Of a DNA stretch of 64,000 bases, positions 57,563 through 64,000 are shown in pieces (positions within the stretch are counted from its first letter, which is position 1; each line of letters starts with the position of its first letter). The notes under the pieces were generated by a model. That model was not told where the DNA came from, made no database searches, and saw only the letters and a program-made list of their open reading frames with translations. This DNA is from an uncultured Rhodospirillaceae bacterium (lineage in GTDB: Bacteria > Pseudomonadota > Alphaproteobacteria > Dongiales > Dongiaceae), in contig CADEFF010000016.1 in assembly GCA_902826565.1 (NCBI GenBank), positions 1 through 64,000 on the forward strand, read 5' to 3'. The position numbers were made by a program, and so were the translations under genes.

Positions 57563-58564
57563 ATGGCAGCGACGACGGCGCGGAAGCCCAAGCCGAACGA
57601 GGCGGATTCCGCCAACCTTCTGAAATATTACCGCGACATGCTGCTGATCCGGCGCTTCGAGGAGAAGGCCGGCCAGCTCTACGGCATGGGCCTCATCGGC
57701 GGCTTCTGCCATCTCTATATCGGCCAGGAAGCGGTGGTGGTCGGGATGCTGGCCGCCGCGCGGGAAGGCGACAGCGTCGTCACCAGCTATCGCGACCACG
57801 GTCACATGCTCGCGACGGGCATGGACCCGAAGGGCGTCATGGCCGAGCTCACCGGGCGGCGCGGGGGTTATTCCAAGGGCAAGGGCGGCTCGATGCACAT
57901 GTTCAGCCGAGAGAAGCGCTTCTTCGGCGGCCACGGCATCGTCGGTGCCCAGGTGCCGATCGGCACCGGACTCGCCTTCGCCCATCGCTACAAGGAGGAC
58001 GGGGCCGTCTCGCTGACCTTCCTCGGCGACGGCGCGATCAACCAGGGCCAGGTCTACGAGTCCTTCAACATGGCCGCACTCTGGAAGCTGCCCGTGGTCT
58101 ACGTCATCGAAAACAACAAATACGGCATGGGCACGAGCGTCGAGCGCGCCGCGGCCGGCAAGGAGCTCTTCGCGCGCGGACAGCCCTACGGCATTCCCGG
58201 CCAGAAGGTTGACGGCATGGATGTGATGGCGGTGCGCCAGGCGGCGGAGAAGGCGATCGCCCATGCCCGCGGCGGAAAAGGGCCCTACATCCTCGAGGCG
58301 CAGACCTACCGCTATCGCGGCCACTCGATGTCGGACCCGGCAAAATATCGCAGCAAGGAAGAAGTCGCGAAGATGCGCCAGGAGCATGACCCGATCGACC
58401 ATCTTCGCCAGAAGCTGCTCGAGGAAGGCCACGCGGACGAGAACGCCCTCAAGACCATCGACCGCGAGGTGAAGGACATTGTCTCGATCGCGACCGAGTT
58501 CGCGCAGACGAGCCCCGAACCGGATCCGGCCGAGCTCTTCACCGACATCCTGATCGAGGCTTGA
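57563..58564 (+). CDS. pdhA: Pyruvate dehydrogenase E1 component subunit alpha
   Basis: Thiamine-diphosphate-dependent E1-alpha, 333 residues. [31 protein letters not shown], the TPP motif [20 protein letters not shown] ... IENN, and the phosphorylation-loop equivalent [22 protein letters not shown] 57563 has AGGGAGG 8 bases upstream; a GTG at 57536 is rejected. First gene of pdhA-pdhB-pdhC-GST-lpdA. Gap of 11 bases to pdhB. Confidence 0.97.
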   Translation: MAATTARKPKPNEADSANLLKYYRDMLLIRRFEEKAGQLYGMGLIGGFCHLYIGQEAVVVGMLAAAREGDSVVTSYRDHGHMLATGMDPKGVMAELTGRRGGYSKGKGGSMHMFSREKRFFGGHGIVGAQVPIGTGLAFAHRYKEDGAVSLTFLGDGAINQGQVYESFNMAALWKLPVVYVIENNKYGMGTSVERAAAGKELFARGQPYGIPGQKVDGMDVMAVRQAAEKAIAHARGGKGPYILEAQTYRYRGHSMSDPAKYRSKEEVAKMRQEHDPIDHLRQKLLEEGHADENALKTIDREVKDIVSIATEFAQTSPEPDPAELFTDILIEA

Positions 58565-58575
58565 GGGATCGCATC

Positions 58576-60021
<1,446 letters not shown>

Positions 60022-60036
60022 GAAGGGAGAGCGCCC

Positions 60037-61416
60037 ATGCCCACTCCCATCCTGATGCCGGCCCTCTCGCCGACCATGACGGAAGGCAAGCTCGCCAAGT
60101 GGCTCAAGGCCGAGGGCGAAACGGTCAAGGCCGGCGACGTGGTCGCCGAGATCGAGACCGACAAGGCGACCATGGAGGTCGAGGCGGTCGACGAGGGCAA
60201 ACTCGGAAGGATCCTGGTGCCGGCCGGCACCGACAATGTCGCGATCAACACGCCGATCGCCCTCATCCTGAACGAGGGCGAGGATGCGAGCGCGCTCGCG
60301 GATGCCACCGCCGCGAAACCGGCGGCGCCTGCGGCAAGGCCCGCCACTCAGGAGGCGAAGCCTGCGGCGAAAGCCGACGCGACGACGCCGGCGGCCCCGC
60401 CGGCCGCGCCACCGGCGCCTGCCGCCGCACCGCCGCAACAGGCGCCGAGACCCGCGGCTCAGGCCCCCGCGGCCGAGCGCCCAGCAGCAGAGCATAAGGG
60501 CGACGGCGAGCGCATCTTCGCGAGCCCGCTCGCGCGCCGCCTTGCCGCCGAAGCCGGCATCGACCTGAAGAGTGTCGCCGGCAGCGGCCCGAACGGCCGC
60601 ATCGTCAAGGCCGACATCGAAAGCGCGAAGGTCGCGCCGCGCGCCGCGGCTCCCGCCGCGAAGGCGCCCGCAGCCGGCGTGCCCTTGCAAGCGCCGGCGC
60701 CGACACCGGCCGGCGTCACGCCGATCCCGCCCGGCGACTATACCGAGCTCTCGCTCAGCACCATGCGCAAGGTGATCGCGAAGCGGCTGCAGGAATCGAA
60801 GCAGACCATCCCGCATTTCTATCTGACGGTGGATTGCGAGATCGACGGGCTGCTCGCGCTGCGCCAGCAGCTCAACGCCAAGTCCGACAGCTACAAGCTC
60901 TCGGTCAACGACTTCGTCATCAAGGCCTGCGGCATGGCGCTCGCCAAGGTGCCGCGCGCCAATGCGCTCTGGGGCGGCGACCGCATCTATCTCAACAACA
61001 GTTGCGACGTCTCGGTGGCGGTGGCGCTCGATGACGGGCTCATCACGCCGGTGATCCGCGGCGCGGACGGGAAGGGGCTCGCCGTCATCTCGAACGAGAT
61101 GAAGGAGCTCGCGGCGCGTGCGCGCAAGGGCAAGCTGCTGCCGGAGGAGTATCAGGGCGGCGCCTTCTCGCTCTCCAATCTCGGCATGTTCGGCATCAAG
61201 GATTTCGCGGCCGTCATCAACCCGCCGCAGGGCGCGATCCTCGCCGTCGGCATGGGCGAGCAGCGCCCCGTGGTGAAGAACGGCGCGCTCGGCATCGCAA
61301 CGGTGATGACCTGCACGATCTCCTGCGATCACCGGGTGATCGACGGGGCGGTGGGCGCGCAGCTCCTCGACGCCATCAAGAAGTTGCTCGAAGATCCTCT
61401 GACGATGCTGCTCTAG
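60037..61416 (+). CDS. pdhC: Dihydrolipoyllysine-residue acetyltransferase (E2 of pyruvate dehydrogenase)
   Basis: 459 residues. Lipoyl domain 1-~80 (Lys43), Ala/Pro linker, peripheral-subunit-binding domain (~150-185: FASPLARRLAAEAGIDL, SGPNGRIVKADIE), second Ala/Pro linker, then catalytic domain from ~230 (YTELSLSTMRKVIAKRLQES) ending with the active-site His in SCDHRVIDGAVGAQLL. Ribosome binding site GGAAGGGAGA. Core of the complex that acetylates CoA. Confidence 0.97.
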   Translation: MPTPILMPALSPTMTEGKLAKWLKAEGETVKAGDVVAEIETDKATMEVEAVDEGKLGRILVPAGTDNVAINTPIALILNEGEDASALADATAAKPAAPAARPATQEAKPAAKADATTPAAPPAAPPAPAAAPPQQAPRPAAQAPAAERPAAEHKGDGERIFASPLARRLAAEAGIDLKSVAGSGPNGRIVKADIESAKVAPRAAAPAAKAPAAGVPLQAPAPTPAGVTPIPPGDYTELSLSTMRKVIAKRLQESKQTIPHFYLTVDCEIDGLLALRQQLNAKSDSYKLSVNDFVIKACGMALAKVPRANALWGGDRIYLNNSCDVSVAVALDDGLITPVIRGADGKGLAVISNEMKELAARARKGKLLPEEYQGGAFSLSNLGMFGIKDFAAVINPPQGAILAVGMGEQRPVVKNGALGIATVMTCTISCDHRVIDGAVGAQLLDAIKKLLEDPLTMLL

Positions 61417-61427
61417 GAGAGGGTGCC

Positions 61428-62171
61428 ATGGCGAAGCGGGCGGCGGCGAAGGCCGGGCGGGGGAAGGCGGCGGTGAAGCGGAAGCCGGCGAAACGTTCCG
61501 CGCGAAAGTCCGTCGCGGCCCCGAAGAGCCGGCATTACCGGCTCTATGGCTGCCACCGCTGCGGCTCGATGCTGGCGGAGGCGGCGCTGGAGGAGATCGG
61601 CGCGCCCTACGATCTCGTGGAGCTCGAATATAACGGGCCGGAACATCGCAGCGAGCAATATCGCAAGCTGAACCCGATCGCCCGCGTGCCGGTGCTGATG
61701 CTGCCGGACGGCACGGTGGTGACGGAATCGGCGGCGATCCTCCTGGCGCTCGCCCATCGCCATCCGAAGGCGGGTTTGCTGCCGCCGGCGGGCTCGCCCG
61801 AGATGGCGACCATGCTGCGCTGGCTGATGTTTCTCTCGAACAACGTCTATGAGGCGGTCGGCCGCGACGACTACCCCGAGCGCTACGTCACGAGCGAGAG
61901 CGCCCGGCCCGAGGTGCGCGAGCGGGCCGTCGCCGACTTGAAGCGCTTCTGGATGATGGTGGAGCAGAATCTGAAGCCGGCGCCCTTCGCGCTCGGCAAG
62001 CGCTTCTCCGCCCTCGATCTCTACATCGCGAATCTCAGCGAGTGGATCGTGCGCGATTGGATCCACGCCAACTGCCCGCGCATCAAGCGGCTCGTCGCGC
62101 GGGTTGCGAAGCGTCCCCGCGTGAAGCCGGTCTGGCGACGGCATTTCATCGAGAAGGCACCGCAACAATGA
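61428..62171 (+). CDS. Glutathione S-transferase family protein with basic N-terminal tail
   Basis: 247 residues. Residues 2-~35 are a Lys/Arg/Ala tail (KRAAAKAGRGKAAVKRKPAK). A thioredoxin-like N-domain follows (HYRLYGCHRCGSMLAEAALEEIG, cis-Pro in ARVPVLML, ESAAILLALA for glutathione) and the all-helical C-domain. The tail resembles nucleic-acid-binding histone-like extensions. It starts 11 bases after pdhC and its stop overlaps lpdA (ATGA), so it is firmly part of the pdh operon. Function in the complex is unknown; thiol protection of lipoyl groups is one possibility. Confidence 0.85.
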   Translation: MAKRAAAKAGRGKAAVKRKPAKRSARKSVAAPKSRHYRLYGCHRCGSMLAEAALEEIGAPYDLVELEYNGPEHRSEQYRKLNPIARVPVLMLPDGTVVTESAAILLALAHRHPKAGLLPPAGSPEMATMLRWLMFLSNNVYEAVGRDDYPERYVTSESARPEVRERAVADLKRFWMMVEQNLKPAPFALGKRFSALDLYIANLSEWIVRDWIHANCPRIKRLVARVAKRPRVKPVWRRHFIEKAPQQ

Positions 62172-63565
62172 CCGACAGCTTCGATGTCATCGTGGTGGGC
62201 GGCGGGCCGGGCGGTTATGTGGCGGCGATCCGCGCGGCGCAGCTCGGGCTCAAGACCGCGGTGGTGGAGCGCGAGAACCTCGGCGGCATCTGCCTCAACT
62301 GGGGCTGCATCCCGACCAAGGCGCTGCTGCGCACCGCCGAGGTCTATCACAACATGCAGAACGCCGCGGCCTTCGGCCTCACCGTCGAGAAGGTCGGCTT
62401 CGATTTCGCCAAGGTGGTGGCGCGCAGCCGCAAGGTGGCGGGCCAGCTCTCCGGCGGCGTGAAGCACCTGATGAAGAAGCACAAGATCGCCGTCTATGAC
62501 GGGCAGGGAAAGCTCGCCGGGCCCGGCAAGCTCGCGGTCGAGAAGGACGGCAAGCCCGTCGCCGATCTCGCGGCGAAGCACATCATCCTCGCCACGGGCG
62601 CGCGGGCCCGCGCGCTGCCGGGGCTCGAGCCCGACGGCAAGCTCGTCTGGACCTATCGCGAGGCGATGGTGCCGCAGGCCATGCCGAAGTCGCTGCTGGT
62701 CATCGGCAGCGGCGCCATCGGCATCGAGTTCGCAAGCTTCTACCGCACGCTCGGCGCCGAGGTGACCGTGGTCGAGGTGCTGGACCGCGTCCTGCCGGTC
62801 GAGGATGCCGACATCTCCGCCTTCGCGAAGAAGGCGTTCGAGAAGCAGGGCATGAAGATCCTGACCTCGGCCGGCGTGAAGTCGCTGAAGAAGGGCGCCG
62901 ACAGCGTGACCGCGACGATCGACGCCGGCGGCAAGACCAGCGAGATCACCGTCGATCGCGTCATCCTCGCCGTCGGCATCGTCGGCAATGTCGAAAACCT
63001 CGGTCTCGAGGCGACGAAGGTCAAGGTCGAGAAGACCCATGTGGTGGCCGACGGCTATGGCGCGACGGGCGAGTCCGGGCTCTACGCCATCGGCGATCTC
63101 ACCGGCCCGCCCTGGCTTGCCCACAAGGCGATGCATGAGGGCGTGATCTGCGTCGAGAAGATCGCCGGGGTGAAGGGCGTGCATCCGCTCGACACGAAGA
63201 ACGTCCCCGGCTGCACCTATTGCATGCCGCAGATCGCCAGCGTCGGCCTCACCGAGGCGCAGGCCAAGGAGGGCGGGCGCGCCCTCAAGGTCGGCCGCTT
63301 CCCCTTCATCGGCAACGGCAAGGCCATCGCGCTCGGCGAGCCGGAAGGGCTGGTGAAGACGATCTTCGATGCCAAGACCGGCGAGCTGCTCGGCGCGCAC
63401 ATGATCGGCGCCGAGGTCACGGAGCTGATCCAGGGCTATGCGATCGGGCGCACGCTGGAAACCACGGAAGCCGAGCTCATGGCGACCGTCTTCCCGCATC
63501 CGACGATCTCCGAGACGATGCACGAAGCGGTGCTGGACGCCTATGGGCGGGCGCTCCATATCTGA
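62168..63565 (+). CDS. lpdA: Dihydrolipoyl dehydrogenase (E3)
   Basis: FAD disulfide oxidoreductase, 465 residues, which reoxidises dihydrolipoyl groups. FAD motif DVIVVGGGPGGYVAAIRAAQL, redox Cys pair in GGICLNWGCIPTKAL, NAD motif VIGSGAIGIEFASF, second FAD motif LYAIGDLTGPPWLAHKA, and the C-terminal catalytic His-Glu in HPTISETMHEAV. The start overlaps the GST stop by 4 bases. lipA, which often follows, is not here. Confidence 0.97.
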   Translation: MTDSFDVIVVGGGPGGYVAAIRAAQLGLKTAVVERENLGGICLNWGCIPTKALLRTAEVYHNMQNAAAFGLTVEKVGFDFAKVVARSRKVAGQLSGGVKHLMKKHKIAVYDGQGKLAGPGKLAVEKDGKPVADLAAKHIILATGARARALPGLEPDGKLVWTYREAMVPQAMPKSLLVIGSGAIGIEFASFYRTLGAEVTVVEVLDRVLPVEDADISAFAKKAFEKQGMKILTSAGVKSLKKGADSVTATIDAGGKTSEITVDRVILAVGIVGNVENLGLEATKVKVEKTHVVADGYGATGESGLYAIGDLTGPPWLAHKAMHEGVICVEKIAGVKGVHPLDTKNVPGCTYCMPQIASVGLTEAQAKEGGRALKVGRFPFIGNGKAIALGEPEGLVKTIFDAKTGELLGAHMIGAEVTELIQGYAIGRTLETTEAELMATVFPHPTISETMHEAVLDAYGRALHI

Positions 63566-63578
63566 GCAACGACGAGCA

Positions 63579-63606
63579 GGCGTCCATCTAAGGCCTGCTG
63601 GATGCC
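63579..63606 (+). terminator. Possible terminator of the pdh operon
   Basis: Stem GGCGTCCA (63579-63586) with TGGATGCC (63599-63606), eight pairs including one G-T, loop 12. It lies 13 bases past the lpdA stop. No T-run follows. Confidence 0.35.
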
Positions 63607-63607
63607 A

Positions 63608-64000
63608 ATGAGCCGCGTGTCCAACAGTGCCGACAATATGCTGTTTCGACCGTATCTGAGGCCGAGAGAGAAAATTGTTTGGGCAGGGCGACCGGGACAC
63701 GTTCGCATTCTTCAGGGAGAAGTGTGGTACGAGCTGCTTAAACGCGCATTTCTGATCGCTGTCGCCACAACGCTCGCGACGGCATTTGCGCTCCGGCAGA
63801 TCCCTGCGCCGACCTGGACACAGATTTCACTGGCGTTCTTGATCTTCGGTTCATCCTTGGCCGCGATCGCCGCACCCTTCTTGTTCTTCAGAATTTACCG
63901 CCGAGTCACCACATTGCGGACACGCTCCTATATGCTGACCGACCAGCGCGCAGTGGTTTTCGATCGGCGAACGAATCGCATAGTGAACATGGTTGGGCTG
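63608..64000 (+). CDS. Membrane protein with bacterial PH-like domain, N-terminal part (cut by window end)
   Basis: Frame open from ATG 63608 to the window end, at least 131 residues. Start MSRVSNSADNMLFRPYLRPR, then REKIVWAGRPGHVRILQG, two membrane helices (residues ~46-65: FLIAVATTLATAFAL; ~75-98: ISLAFLIFGSSLAAIAAPFLFF), then SYMLTDQRAVVFDRRTNRIV, the strand pattern of bPH-type domains (x-LTDxRA). ATG choice is not certain. The composition is less GC-rich than lpdA. Function unknown. Confidence 0.65.
   Translation, partial: MSRVSNSADNMLFRPYLRPREKIVWAGRPGHVRILQGEVWYELLKRAFLIAVATTLATAFALRQIPAPTWTQISLAFLIFGSSLAAIAAPFLFFRIYRRVTTLRTRSYMLTDQRAVVFDRRTNRIVNMVGL

Overview
The window is a long, gene-dense, high-GC stretch of an alphaproteobacterial chromosome. 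The gene order proS-lolC-lolD-dnaE, rpsB-tsf-pyrH-frr-uppS-cdsA-rseP-bamA-skp-fabZ-lpxA-lpxI-lpxB, gltA-gltX-comEC-lexA-moeA-moaC-trpC-trpD-trpG-trpE-ppiD-tpiA-secG-pyrG-kdsA-eno-ftsB-pdhA-pdhB-pdhC-lpdA is the conserved alphaproteobacterial housekeeping supercluster. Supporting signs are LpxI in place of LpxH, a PdhB with its own lipoyl domain, a short ProS, and a GTTC-N7-GTTC LexA box. A Rhodospirillales-like organism is the best guess; genus cannot be read from the sequence.

Layout. 1-7.9 kb: end of proS, lipoprotein-release genes lolC/lolD, an AI-2E-family permease on the minus strand, and dnaE. 7.9-8.7 kb: an SDR oxidoreductase on the minus strand. 9-21.5 kb: translation factors, then undecaprenyl and phospholipid precursor synthesis, outer-membrane assembly and lipid A synthesis, nearly all on the plus strand. 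lpxD and dxr, often found in this run, are absent. 21.5-30.5 kb: glyoxalase I, a second AI-2E permease, gltA and gltX (minus), comEC and a TPR-GT41 glycosyltransferase (plus). 30.5-43.2 kb, mostly minus: lexA with its SOS box, moeA-moaC-trpC-trpD-trpG, then a 4.4 kb insertion (acyltransferase, divergent polysaccharide deacetylase, class III nucleotide cyclase, truncated P-loop kinase) that separates trpG from trpE-ppiD. 43.5-49.1 kb: tpiA, a TauD-type dioxygenase and VOC protein, secG, pyrG, kdsA. 49.1-52.7 kb: accessory island with a low-GC Sel1-repeat protein, decayed IS630/IS5-type transposase fragments, a receiver-EAL pair and a DinB-fold protein. 52.8-64 kb: eno, a methyltransferase, a CPA1 antiporter, ftsB, the pyruvate dehydrogenase genes with an embedded GST, lpdA, and the start of a membrane protein cut by the window end.

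How the genes work together. The plus-strand block links protein synthesis (S2, EF-Ts, RRF), UMP production, undecaprenyl-PP and CDP-diacylglycerol synthesis, membrane proteolysis, OMP insertion and lipid A assembly, i.e. cell growth and envelope building. The last block links glycolysis (TpiA, enolase) through pyruvate dehydrogenase to citrate synthase.

The most striking non-coding signal is a run of eight GANTC (CcrM methylation) sites within 118 bp (56942-57059), between the CPA1 antiporter and the division gene ftsB. This suggests methylation-dependent cell-cycle control. I see no clear new multi-gene system. The other notable observations are the split trp operon, the lpxA/lpxI tandem duplication, the lpxD scar with a hairpin, and the IS-scarred island. 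No tRNA, rRNA, CRISPR array or complete mobile element was found.
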